Source: JBHEPS01 sp046261635 (lineage in GTDB: Bacteria > Acidobacteriota > Thermoanaerobaculia > Gp7-AA8). Taken from it: 5,697 nucleotides of DNA. Below, in pieces: positions 1 through 5,697 of the stretch. The position numbers were made by a program, and so were the translations under genes. The number at the start of each line of letters is the position of its first letter. The first letter of the stretch is position 1. The DNA lies in assembly GCA_046261635.1 (NCBI GenBank), contig JBHEOL010000337.1, positions 1 to 5,697 on the forward strand. Reading direction: 5' to 3'. The notes below the pieces were generated by a model. That model worked only from the letters and a program-made list of their open reading frames with translations, was not told the DNA's origin and made no database searches.

Positions 1-60
1 CCCCTGACCCCTGCCTTTTTGCTTTTCCCTAGCCCCTGACCCCTAGCCCCCAGCCCCTGC
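1..60. repeat. Degenerate 7-bp tandem repeat array, C-rich, upstream of lgt
   Basis: The stretch reads as heptamers made of a C4 block followed by a three-base spacer: CCCCTGA and CCCCTGC at 1-14, then C4 blocks at 33-36, 40-43, 47-50 and 54-57 separated by TGA, TAG and CAG. Positions 15-29 are a T-rich degenerate interruption, after which the 7-base phase is shifted. The array may continue to the left beyond the window. It lies wholly outside coding sequence and ends 23 nt before the lgt start. Short heptamer arrays of this kind are known from other bacteria (for example the STRR repeats of cyanobacteria). Membership of a named family here is not established, and no function can be read from the sequence. 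Confidence 0.75.
33..57 (-). other. Potential G-quadruplex (minus strand) / i-motif (plus strand)
   Basis: Four C4 tracts at 33-36, 40-43, 47-50 and 54-57 are each separated by exactly three bases. The minus strand therefore carries four G4 runs with 3-nt loops, which fits the usual G4 consensus (four runs of at least three G, loops of 1-7). It is part of the heptamer array and lies 27 nt upstream of the lgt start codon, with the G-rich strand as the template strand of lgt. The folding potential is seen directly. Whether it folds or affects expression in the cell is not known. Confidence 0.5.
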
Positions 61-83
61 TCTCCTGATATCCTTCCGCCGTC

Positions 84-881
84 ATGTGGCCCACACTCGT
101 CAAAATCGGCAATTTCGAGATCACCACCTTCGGTCTGATGATGTTTCTCGCCTTCGCGGTCGGGGGGTGGGTGATGACCCTCCAGTTCCGCCGCTACCGC
201 CTGCCCGAGGATGACGCATCGAACGTGCTGCTCGCCGCGGCGGTGGGCGGTATTCTCGGGGCCAAGATCTATTACGCCATTCTCTTCGGAGACCTGTCGC
301 TGCTGTTCAGCCGCGCCGGGCTGGTCTGGTACGGAGGGCTGATCGGCGGAGCGATCGCGGTCATCCTCCTGATCCGGATCCGGAAGCTCCCGTTGCCACG
401 CGTTGCGGACGCGGTCGCCCCCGGCCTCGCCCTCGGCTACGGCCTCGGAAGGATCGGCTGCTTTCTGGTCGGGGACGACTATGGCCGCCCGACCGAATCG
501 TGGGTCGGGATCGCCTTTCCCAACGGAGCGCCGCCCACCACGGCCGGGGCGCTGCGGGATTTCGGCGCGAAGGTCGACCCGCTGCTTCCCGATTCCGCGA
601 TCCTCCGGGTTCATCCGACTCAGTTGTACGAGGTGGGTGCGGCGCTGCTCATATTTTTCATCCTCTGGAGCGCATCCAAGCGCCCGCACATCGCCGGCCG
701 GGTGTTCGGCATTTTTCTCGTGTTGATGGGGATCGAGAGATTCATGGTCGAGATCGTTCGCGCCAAGGATGATCGTTTCCTCGGGCCGTTCACCGTGGCG
801 CAGTTGATCAGCGTGGTGCTGATCGTCATCGGCATGGCCATCATCGCGCGCAAGAAGGGCGCGGCCGTCGAAGCGGGGTGA
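84..881 (+). CDS. lgt: Phosphatidylglycerol--prolipoprotein diacylglyceryl transferase (Lgt)
   Basis: Lgt moves the diacylglyceryl group from phosphatidylglycerol onto the lipobox cysteine of prolipoproteins, the first step of lipoprotein maturation in the cytoplasmic membrane. The 265-residue product has normal family length and several hydrophobic segments (about 15-33, 48-68, 80-98, 184-197, 205-217 and 236-255). Family motifs seen are an N-terminus of the form IGNFEITTFGLMM, WYGGLIGG at 82-89, GRIGCFLVGDDYGRP at 122-136, HPTQLYE at 177-183 and ERFMVEIVR at 218-226, whose arginines match the conserved C-terminal region. Two motifs differ from E. coli Lgt: YGG replaces HGG (His103 there), and GC...GDDYG replaces GN...GE. 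Both look like lineage variants rather than damage. The ATG at 84 is chosen because a stop codon lies in frame at 66-68 and the start fits the family N-terminus. It has no clear Shine-Dalgarno. aroC follows after 7 nt. Confidence 0.96.
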   Translation: MWPTLVKIGNFEITTFGLMMFLAFAVGGWVMTLQFRRYRLPEDDASNVLLAAAVGGILGAKIYYAILFGDLSLLFSRAGLVWYGGLIGGAIAVILLIRIRKLPLPRVADAVAPGLALGYGLGRIGCFLVGDDYGRPTESWVGIAFPNGAPPTTAGALRDFGAKVDPLLPDSAILRVHPTQLYEVGAALLIFFILWSASKRPHIAGRVFGIFLVLMGIERFMVEIVRAKDDRFLGPFTVAQLISVVLIVIGMAIIARKKGAAVEAG

Positions 882-882
882 G
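875..882 (+). promoter_or_regulatory. Ribosome binding site of aroC, overlapping the lgt stop
   Basis: GGGGTGAG ends 6 nt before the aroC ATG at 889 and matches the GAGGTGA core of the Shine-Dalgarno at six of seven positions. It includes the lgt stop codon (879-881), so ribosomes finishing lgt cover the aroC initiation site. That arrangement suggests co-transcription and possible translational coupling. Confidence 0.6.
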
Positions 883-888
883 TCGCCG

Positions 889-2067
889 ATGAGCCGGTTC
901 CGCTTTCTGACCGCCGGGGAGTCGCATGGGCCGGGCCTGACCGTGATCGTGACCGGCGTCCCCGCCGGGCTGCGGCTCGACCGGGATGAGATCGCAATTC
1001 AGATGCGGCGCAGGCAGCAGGGATACGGCCGCGGCGGCCGCATGGCGATCGAACGGGACGAGGCCGAGGTTCTCGCCGGGGTCCGCGGCGGTGAAACTCT
1101 CGGCTCACCGATCGCGATCCGCGTTCCGAACCGCGATTACGCGAACTGGCAGGCCGCGATGGATCCGTGGGATCTCGATGCCTCCGAGGCCGACAAGCGG
1201 CGACTGCATGCGCCGCGACCGGGCCACGCGGACCTGGCCGGCGGGATCAAGTTCGACCGCGGCGATCTGAGGGACATTCTCGAGCGCGCCTCGGCGCGCG
1301 AGACCGCGGCCCGTGTCGCGGCCGGCTCCATCGCGCGACAGCTCCTCTCGGCATTCGGGATCGACGTTCGATCCGGCGTTCTGTCACTCGGGGAAGTCGG
1401 TGACGCGGGGATGGAGGCCGGGTGGAGCGAGCTCGATTCGATCGACGACGCCTCGGAACTGCGTGCGGCGGACCCCTCCCTCGAGCCCGCGATGATCGCC
1501 GCGATCGACGCCGCGAAAGAAGCGGGTGACACTCTCGGAGGGACGATCCTGGCGATCGCGCGCGGAGTTCCGCCCGGCCTCGGCAGCCATGCCCAGTGGG
1601 ACGAGAAGCTCGACGGCAGGATCGGCCAGGCGATGCTCTCGATTCCCGCGGTCAAGGGTGTTGGTATCGGGATGGGCTTCGGGGTCGCGCAGAGGCCGGG
1701 GTCGGAAGTTCACGACGCGATCCATCCGGATCTGGCGCGGCAGACGAACCGGGCGGGCGGCATCGAGGGTGGAATCACGAACGGCGAAGACGTGGTCGTC
1801 CGCGTGGCGATGAAGCCGATCGCGACGCTTCGCAAGGGCCTTCCGTCCGTCGATCTCGATTCGGGCGAGGCCCATCGTTCGCAGTGGGAGAGGAGCGACG
1901 TCACGGCAGTTCCCGCGTGCGGCGTGATTGCGGAGGCGATGCTCGCTCTCGTTCTGGCGGATGCGATGCGTGAGAAATTCGGCGGTGATTCGATGAACGA
2001 GATGGTTCGCAACTATGAGGCTTACCTCGAGTCGGTCCGCGGGTGGGCCGGCAGGAGGCGACGATGA
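889..2067 (+). CDS. aroC: Chorismate synthase (AroC)
   Basis: AroC catalyses the last step of the shikimate pathway: 5-enolpyruvylshikimate-3-phosphate loses phosphate to give chorismate, with reduced FMN as cofactor, in the cytoplasm. The 392-residue protein shows the three family signatures: GESHGPGLTVIVTGVPAG near 10-27, ERASARETAARVAAG at 132-146, and RSDVTAVPACGVIAEAM at 335-351. Also present are RRRQQGYGRGGRM at 40-52, RPGHADLAGGIKFDRGDLRD at 110-129 (with the conserved His113) and GGITNGEDVVVR at 294-305. His13, His113 and Asp337 correspond to the conserved catalytic residues of the family. The NRDYANW segment at 81-87 and the overall length fit the longer bacterial subgroup (about 390 residues) rather than the roughly 360-residue enterobacterial type. 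The ATG at 889 begins MSRFRFLTAGESHG, as expected for the family, behind a good ribosome binding site. The stop overlaps the next gene's start by ATGA. Confidence 0.98.
   Translation: MSRFRFLTAGESHGPGLTVIVTGVPAGLRLDRDEIAIQMRRRQQGYGRGGRMAIERDEAEVLAGVRGGETLGSPIAIRVPNRDYANWQAAMDPWDLDASEADKRRLHAPRPGHADLAGGIKFDRGDLRDILERASARETAARVAAGSIARQLLSAFGIDVRSGVLSLGEVGDAGMEAGWSELDSIDDASELRAADPSLEPAMIAAIDAAKEAGDTLGGTILAIARGVPPGLGSHAQWDEKLDGRIGQAMLSIPAVKGVGIGMGFGVAQRPGSEVHDAIHPDLARQTNRAGGIEGGITNGEDVVVRVAMKPIATLRKGLPSVDLDSGEAHRSQWERSDVTAVPACGVIAEAMLALVLADAMREKFGGDSMNEMVRNYEAYLESVRGWAGRRRR
2053..2058 (+). promoter_or_regulatory. Strong Shine-Dalgarno deciding the start of the PLP enzyme gene
   Basis: AGGAGG lies inside the 3' end of aroC, 5 nt before the ATG at 2064. 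It supports this ATG over the in-frame GTG at 2043, which lies upstream of the site. The ATG overlaps the aroC TGA (2065-2067) as ATGA, a classic coupling arrangement. Confidence 0.85.
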
Positions 2068-3248
2068 TCAGCAAAGTCCTGCTGCGCCAGGAGCAGTTCC
2101 CCGTGACCGACCACCTCGTCTACTTCAACCACGCCGCGGTTGGGCCGCTCTCGCAATCGACCTGCGCGGCGATGGAGCGACACGCGAGGGAGCAGCGTGA
2201 TTTCGGGGCGTATCACTGGCGCGACTGGTACGCCGAGTACATCGATTTCCGCGAGGAAGCCGCAGCCCTGATCAACGGCGAGCCCCGCGAGATCTCGATT
2301 CTCAAGAACACCTCGGAGGGAATCTCCTTCGTCGCCAATGGGCTGCGATGGAAAGCCGGCGACAACGTCGTCACGACCGACATGGAGTTCCCTTCGAACT
2401 GGGCTCCATGGAAGCGTCTCGAAAGCCGCAGCGTCGAGTGCCGCGCGATCCGGACGGAGAATGGGCGCTTCGATCCGGTCGACGTCGAAAACCTGATCGA
2501 CGACAGGACCCGGGTCGTGGCCCTCTCCTTCGTCGCGTTTCACAACGGATTCCGTCCCGACGTCGAGACCATCGGAACCATCTGCCGCGATCGCAACGTC
2601 CTTTTCTGTCTCGACGCGATCCAGGGGGTCGGCGCCATCCGGACCGACGTCAAGCGGTGGAACGTCGATTTTCTCGCCGCCGACGGGCACAAGTGGATGA
2701 TGGGTCCGGAGGGAACGGCGATCTTCTTCTGCTCGGAGCGGGTCCGCGACCAGCTCGACGTCCTCGAGTCGGGATGGATGAATGTCGACCGCGGCGCGGC
2801 GATGATCGGTGCCGGGGTCGAGCTGCTGGGCGACGGCCGGCGGTTCGAGGCAGGGTCGATCAACACGAACGGCGTCTATGGGCTTCGCGCGGCGATCGCC
2901 CTTCTCCGCCACATCGGCCTCGAGGATGTCGAGCGCGAGGTCCTTCACATCACCGGCCGCCTCGGGCGGATGCTGGCCTCCATCGGCTGCACGGTGCGGA
3001 GTCCGATGCCGCCCGAGTCGGGAATCGTCTCGATCGAGCCTCCACAGGGAGTAGATATCGAGCGCCTCGCGCGCCTGGCCGGCGCCGGGGCCGAGCGCGA
3101 TCCGCTCCGCCTCTGGCACCGATGGCTCGAGGTCAACCGGATCATCTGCTCGGCCCGGGAGAGGATGCTGCGCTTCTCGCCGCATTTCTACAACGACGAC
3201 GACGATCTGGACGAGATCCGGGCCGCGTTCGACGAGGCCATGGGGTAG
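2064..3248 (+). CDS. Class V aminotransferase-fold PLP-dependent enzyme (cysteine desulfurase-like), substrate unknown
   Basis: This is a 394-residue fold-type I PLP enzyme. Family landmarks are NHAAVGPLS at 22-30, the phosphate-binding NTSEG at 82-86, MEFPSNWAPW at 107-116 (typical of the isopenicillin-N-epimerase-like / selenocysteine-lyase-like branch), SFVAFHNGFRPD at 155-166, LDAIQGVGA at 183-191 with the ring-nitrogen Asp184 and Gln187, ADGHKWMMGPEG at 206-217 with Lys210 as the Schiff-base lysine, RFEAGSINTNG at 260-270, and RFSPHFYND at 370-378. All core PLP-binding residues are intact, so it is probably active. I see no cysteine in the mobile-loop context expected of a desulfurase. 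Cys362 sits in IICSARE, next to the C-terminal arginine motif. Possible roles include a lyase, epimerase or aminotransferase. Residues about 333-352 look longer than in relatives I recall. It starts with ATGA overlap on aroC, which suggests co-translation but does not show a shikimate role. Confidence 0.85.
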   Translation: MISKVLLRQEQFPVTDHLVYFNHAAVGPLSQSTCAAMERHAREQRDFGAYHWRDWYAEYIDFREEAAALINGEPREISILKNTSEGISFVANGLRWKAGDNVVTTDMEFPSNWAPWKRLESRSVECRAIRTENGRFDPVDVENLIDDRTRVVALSFVAFHNGFRPDVETIGTICRDRNVLFCLDAIQGVGAIRTDVKRWNVDFLAADGHKWMMGPEGTAIFFCSERVRDQLDVLESGWMNVDRGAAMIGAGVELLGDGRRFEAGSINTNGVYGLRAAIALLRHIGLEDVEREVLHITGRLGRMLASIGCTVRSPMPPESGIVSIEPPQGVDIERLARLAGAGAERDPLRLWHRWLEVNRIICSARERMLRFSPHFYNDDDDLDEIRAAFDEAMG

Positions 3249-3331
3249 GAAGATCCGGTCATCCTTCGTCGGTTGCCAACACCCTCGAGTTCGACGACCA
3301 CGTCCCGCGCCTCCTCAGGATAACGCAGTCA

Positions 3332-3366
3332 CTTCTGCCTTCTGCCTTCTGACTTCTGCCTTGCTT
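3332..3366. repeat. Perfect-phase 7-bp repeat array (CTTCTGC/CTTCTGA) upstream of rmuC
   Basis: Four consecutive heptamers at 3332-3338, 3339-3345, 3346-3352 and 3353-3359 read CTTCTGC, CTTCTGC, CTTCTGA and CTTCTGC, followed by a decayed unit at 3360-3366. They differ only at the last base (C or A). They share the form C-YY-CTG-M with the first two units of the array at 1-14 (CCCCTGA, CCCCTGC), on the same strand, so the two arrays look related. The array ends 32 nt before the rmuC ATG. The rest of the 150-nt gap (3249-3398) holds no ORF, no terminator-like hairpin and no convincing promoter that I can identify. Confidence 0.8.
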
Positions 3367-3398
3367 CACATTGACCCTTCCGGTCGCCGTCCCGCATC

Positions 3399-4856
3399 AT
3401 GGAGCGGATGCTCGATCCCCTCGGTCTGATCCTTCTGGCAGCAGCTCTGGCGGCCTCGGCCGCGGCTCTCTTCTTCGCGATCTCCGGCTCCCGGAGCAGG
3501 TCGGCGGCCGAGCGGGCCGTCGGCGAACGGGATGCCGCGCGGCACGAGCGCGAGCGCGTCGAGCGCACGGCCGAGGAGGTTCGCCAGCGGTCCGCAAGCG
3601 AGCTTGCCGCTCTGCGCGCGCGGCTCGAAGGTGAGCAGCAGGCGAGGGTGACCGCCGAAACGCGCTGTCAGGAGCTTCAGCAGCGCGCCGAGGAGACGAT
3701 CCAGTTCGTCGAGCAGACGCGGAAGCAGCTCGAGGGGACCTACGCGCAACTCTCGCAGACGGCGCTCAAGGGTGCGGTCGAGCAGCTCCTCGACGTGGTG
3801 AAACCGCATCTGGACGGCAACCGCGACAACATCGTCTCGACGGTCGACCAGAAGAAGTCGGAGATCGAGAACCTCCTCACGCCGGTGCGGAAGATGCTGG
3901 ACGATTACCAGGCCCAGCTCCATCGCTCGGAGAAGGAGCGGGTCGAGGCGTTCAGCGGGCTGACCGAGACGATCCGCCAGATGAACGAGACGAGCGCCTC
4001 CGCGCAGCGCGAGGCTTCTCGGCTCGCCACCGCGCTCCGGGCGCCGCAGGTGCGCGGGAGCTGGGGGGAGAACACGCTTCGGAACTGCGTCGAGCTGGCG
4101 GGGATGAGCGGATTCTGCGACTTCGAGTGGCAGTACTCGATCGAAGGCGAAGACAACCGGCGCCTACGCCCCGACATGATCGTCCGGCTTCCCGAGAACC
4201 GCGTGATTGCCGTCGACTCGAAGGCGCCCATCGACGCCTATCTCGCCGCCGCGGAAGAGTCGGACGAGAAGAGGAGGCGGGACTTTCTCACCCAGCACGC
4301 TGCGAACCTCCGCCGGCACATCGATTCGCTCAGCCGGAAGGATTACCAGGAGTACGTGCAGAAGTCGCTCGGGAAGAGCCTCAGTTTCACGATCCTCTTC
4401 ATCTCGGGAGAGCACTTTCTCTCGTCGGCAATGATCACGGACGCCACGATCTTCGAATATGCCGCTTCGAAGAACATCGTGCTCGCCTCGCCGACGATCC
4501 TCGTTCCGCTGCTGAAGGCACTCAATTCGGGGTGGAAGGCGGAGGAGCTCGAGGAAAACGCGCAGAAGTCGATCGAGCTGGCGGCCGAGCTCTATTCGAG
4601 GTTCCTCAAGGTGTTCGAGCACATCCAGGGCGTGGGGAAATCGCTCAACCAGGCGGTCTCGAAGTACAACGAAGCGATGCGGTCGATCGACTCGCGCCTG
4701 GTTCCGTCGGCGCGTCAGCTCGAGGAGCGGATCGACGCCCGGCGCACCATGGATGAAACGCAGAAGATCGACAGGCTTGCGCTCGAGGCCGCCAAGGTCG
4801 AGGTGCTCGAAAGCCTCAGCCGGCTCGCCGGCGAGGACGACGACGAGTCGATCTGA
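3399..4856 (+). CDS. rmuC: DNA recombination protein RmuC homologue
   Basis: RmuC proteins are predicted nucleases of the PD-(D/E)XK fold. In E. coli, loss of rmuC raises inversion at short inverted repeats, so the protein is thought to limit such rearrangements. The 485-residue product has a hydrophobic anchor at about 8-28, a long charged coiled coil at about 33-115 and again near 150-210, then the RmuC domain at about 190-470. Hallmarks are APQVRGSWGENTLRNCVELAGM at about 215-236 (Glu224), RPDMIVRLPENRVIAVDSKAP at about 257-277 with Asp259 and the DSK of Asp273-Lys275 as likely catalytic residues, ISGEHF at 335-340, and LASPTILVPLLKAL at 362-375. The start is uncertain by three residues: ATG at 3399 or ATG at 3408. 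Neither has a good Shine-Dalgarno, and both leave the anchor intact. The DUF4230 gene follows after 46 nt, probably in the same transcript. Confidence 0.95.
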   Translation: MERMLDPLGLILLAAALAASAAALFFAISGSRSRSAAERAVGERDAARHERERVERTAEEVRQRSASELAALRARLEGEQQARVTAETRCQELQQRAEETIQFVEQTRKQLEGTYAQLSQTALKGAVEQLLDVVKPHLDGNRDNIVSTVDQKKSEIENLLTPVRKMLDDYQAQLHRSEKERVEAFSGLTETIRQMNETSASAQREASRLATALRAPQVRGSWGENTLRNCVELAGMSGFCDFEWQYSIEGEDNRRLRPDMIVRLPENRVIAVDSKAPIDAYLAAAEESDEKRRRDFLTQHAANLRRHIDSLSRKDYQEYVQKSLGKSLSFTILFISGEHFLSSAMITDATIFEYAASKNIVLASPTILVPLLKALNSGWKAEELEENAQKSIELAAELYSRFLKVFEHIQGVGKSLNQAVSKYNEAMRSIDSRLVPSARQLEERIDARRTMDETQKIDRLALEAAKVEVLESLSRLAGEDDDESI

Positions 4857-4902
4857 GGAAGACGGCAAGAATTTCTCTTCTGAGGGCTCCGTTCGATCAC
4901 TC

Positions 4903-5556
4903 ATGAGAAACAACCGCGCATGGATCGTCCTGGCGATCGCGATCGTGCTGATGCTCGCGGGCGTGGTTGCGACCGGCAGGTGGATGGTCCGCACGACCGC
5001 GCGCGCTGCCCATGCGGCCATCGACAGGGTCATCGCGCCGCGGGAAAAGCAGGTCGATCTCGGAGCGCTCGTGATGCGCGTTCGCGAGCTGAGCCGGCTC
5101 GAGACCGCCTCGATGCGCGTCATGCACGTCTCGACGATCCGTCAGTCGCACGGAATGATTCCCGATACCTTCGCCGGCGACGAGATGACCTTCCTCGCGG
5201 TCGGCGACGTCATCGCCGGGATCGATCTCTCCCGCCTCAGTCGGGACGACGTACGGGTCGACGCCGACGGAACCATCGTTTTGCGTCTCCCTCCTTCCGA
5301 GCTTCTCATCAGCCGCCTCGACAACGACCAGTCGCGCGTCATGACCCGGGAGACCGGCTTTCTCCGGCGGAGCGATCCGCAGCTCGAAGGGCGCGTGCGC
5401 GCGCACGCCGAGCGCTCGATCCGGAAGGAAGCGCTCGACAAAGGAATCCTGCGGACGGCCGACACGAACGCCCAGAGCAAGCTCGGGGAGTTCCTCATCA
5501 CCCTCGGTTTCGAGAAGGTGCGGTTCGAACAGTCGCACCCCGCGTTCCGCGGCTGA
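4903..5556 (+). CDS. DUF4230 family single-pass membrane protein
   Basis: This is a 217-residue protein with a short basic N-terminus (MRNNR), one hydrophobic segment at about 6-24, and then a soluble domain probably outside the cytoplasm, since no further membrane segments follow. The soluble part matches what I recall of DUF4230: RLETASMRVMHVST at 65-78, a hydrophobic strand and VIAGIDLSRLSRDDVRV at 103-119, IVLRLPPSEL at 125-134, then a helical tail with ALDKGILRTADTNAQSKL at 177-194 and the closing LGFEKVRFE at 201-209. The family has no known biochemical role. The reading frame is open upstream to an ATG at 4753, but that would overlap rmuC by over 100 nt and add a basic, low-complexity stretch, so the ATG at 4903 is preferred. 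It has no close Shine-Dalgarno (GAGGG at 4882-4886 is 16 nt away). A hairpin follows the stop by 7 nt. Confidence 0.85.
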   Translation: MRNNRAWIVLAIAIVLMLAGVVATGRWMVRTTARAAHAAIDRVIAPREKQVDLGALVMRVRELSRLETASMRVMHVSTIRQSHGMIPDTFAGDEMTFLAVGDVIAGIDLSRLSRDDVRVDADGTIVLRLPPSELLISRLDNDQSRVMTRETGFLRRSDPQLEGRVRAHAERSIRKEALDKGILRTADTNAQSKLGEFLITLGFEKVRFEQSHPAFRG

Positions 5557-5563
5557 AAAAGTG

Positions 5564-5585
5564 GCCGGGGCTTTCCAGCCCCGGC
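5564..5585 (+). terminator. GC-rich hairpin after the DUF4230 gene, possible terminator
   Basis: GCCGGGGCT at 5564-5572 pairs perfectly with AGCCCCGGC at 5577-5585 around a TTCC loop, giving a 9-bp stem that begins 7 nt after the stop codon. On the plus strand no T-run follows, so it is not a textbook intrinsic terminator in that direction. On the minus strand the stem is followed after 3 nt by T5 (complement of the A-run at 5556-5560), which fits an intrinsic terminator for transcription coming from the right. It may work in both directions. Confidence 0.65.
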
Positions 5586-5697
5586 TCGCGCCACGAAGGG
5601 GGTTCGAGCAGGCAGGCCAGAAGCTCCGTCACCGAGACCGATCCGTTCGATGCGCAGAAACCGCGTTTCGTGTGGGCTCCAGACTCTTCGCTTCGTG
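5586..5697. other. Downstream region with no recognisable gene
   Basis: After the hairpin, the last 112 nt show no start codon with a ribosome binding site and no recognisable protein in any frame. Two minus-strand frames remain open from the right edge across this stretch, so the 3' end of a convergent gene cannot be excluded, but the residues match no family I know. The T5 tract on the minus strand beside the hairpin would suit such a gene. Confidence 0.3.

Noticed and set aside
2043..2063. GTG at 2043 as the start of the PLP enzyme gene
   Set aside because: The strong AGGAGG lies downstream of it and points to the ATG at 2064. The extra seven residues (MGRQEAT) add nothing family-like.
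2022..3185. Long minus-strand open frame (387 codons) opposite the PLP enzyme gene
   Set aside because: It is a mirror of the strongly G/C-biased codons of the real gene. The product is rich in Arg, Asp, Pro and Val with no recognisable domain, while the plus strand carries all PLP-enzyme motifs.
3371..3400. TTGACC at 3371 followed 18 nt later by CATCAT as a promoter for rmuC
   Set aside because: The -10-like element is poor and would overlap the start codon. This leaves only a leaderless transcript, for which there is no other support.
4753..4902. Longer start for the DUF4230 gene at 4753
   Set aside because: It would overlap rmuC by over 100 nt, and the added 50 residues are basic and Ser-rich, as expected from an out-of-frame reading of the rmuC end.
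351..4940. Four GCGATCGC octamers (351, 1552, 2892, 4933), resembling the cyanobacterial HIP1 repeat
   Set aside because: All four lie in the same reading-frame phase and encode Ala-Ile-Ala with the preferred codons GCG/GCC and ATC, so codon bias explains them without a dispersed repeat.
4164..5123. Minus-strand open frame (319 codons) spanning rmuC and the DUF4230 start
   Set aside because: Arg/Leu-rich composition typical of antisense shadows. It crosses the boundary of two well-supported plus-strand genes and matches no family.
5592..5697. Inverted 7-mers CACGAAG (5592-5598) and CTTCGTG (5691-5697) as possible element ends
   Set aside because: Seven bases pairing over about 100 nt is expected by chance. 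There is no target duplication or transposase, and the right copy is cut off by the window edge.
1..5697. Search for a defence, toxin-antitoxin, CRISPR, phage or transposon system
   Set aside because: All five genes belong to ordinary chromosomal families with uniform base composition, and no mobile or array-type signature is present apart from the short heptamer repeats.

Overview
This 5.7 kb window is GC-rich chromosomal DNA carrying five plus-strand genes packed head to tail. They are lgt (lipoprotein diacylglyceryl transferase), aroC (chorismate synthase), a fold-type I PLP enzyme of the class V aminotransferase / cysteine desulfurase-like superfamily, rmuC (a predicted PD-(D/E)XK-type nuclease with an N-terminal membrane anchor and coiled coil), and a single-pass membrane protein of the DUF4230 type. 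Codon use is uniform (strong G/C at third positions) and I see no insertion sequence, phage, CRISPR, tRNA or rRNA. The style of the proteins, plus degenerate pyrimidine-rich heptamer repeats in the gene gaps, suggests an uncultured Gram-negative-type bacterium, perhaps Acidobacteriota or a neighbouring phylum. That placement is inference from memory of similar genomes and is weak.

Layout: positions 1-60 are a CCCCTGA/CCCCTAG-type heptamer array lying 23 nt before lgt. lgt (84-881), aroC (889-2067) and the PLP enzyme (2064-3248) form a tight block: 7 nt separate the first two, and an ATGA stop/start overlap joins the second and third. A 150-nt gap follows, holding a second heptamer array of CTTCTGC/CTTCTGA type (3332-3366). 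Next come rmuC (3399-4856) and, after 46 nt, the DUF4230 gene (4903-5556). A perfect 9-bp GC hairpin lies 7 nt past the last stop codon and probably closes the second block. The last 112 nt hold no gene that I can support.

The genes do not form one pathway. lgt serves lipoprotein maturation in the cytoplasmic membrane, aroC makes chorismate for aromatic amino acids, folate and quinones, and rmuC acts on DNA. The substrates of the PLP enzyme and the DUF4230 protein are unknown. I found no convincing new defence or mobile system. The points most worth a second look are the two related heptamer arrays, both in the same orientation just upstream of start codons (the first also has perfect G-quadruplex/i-motif spacing), the rmuC-DUF4230 pairing, the PLP enzyme coupled to aroC, and the variant active-site motifs of Lgt.
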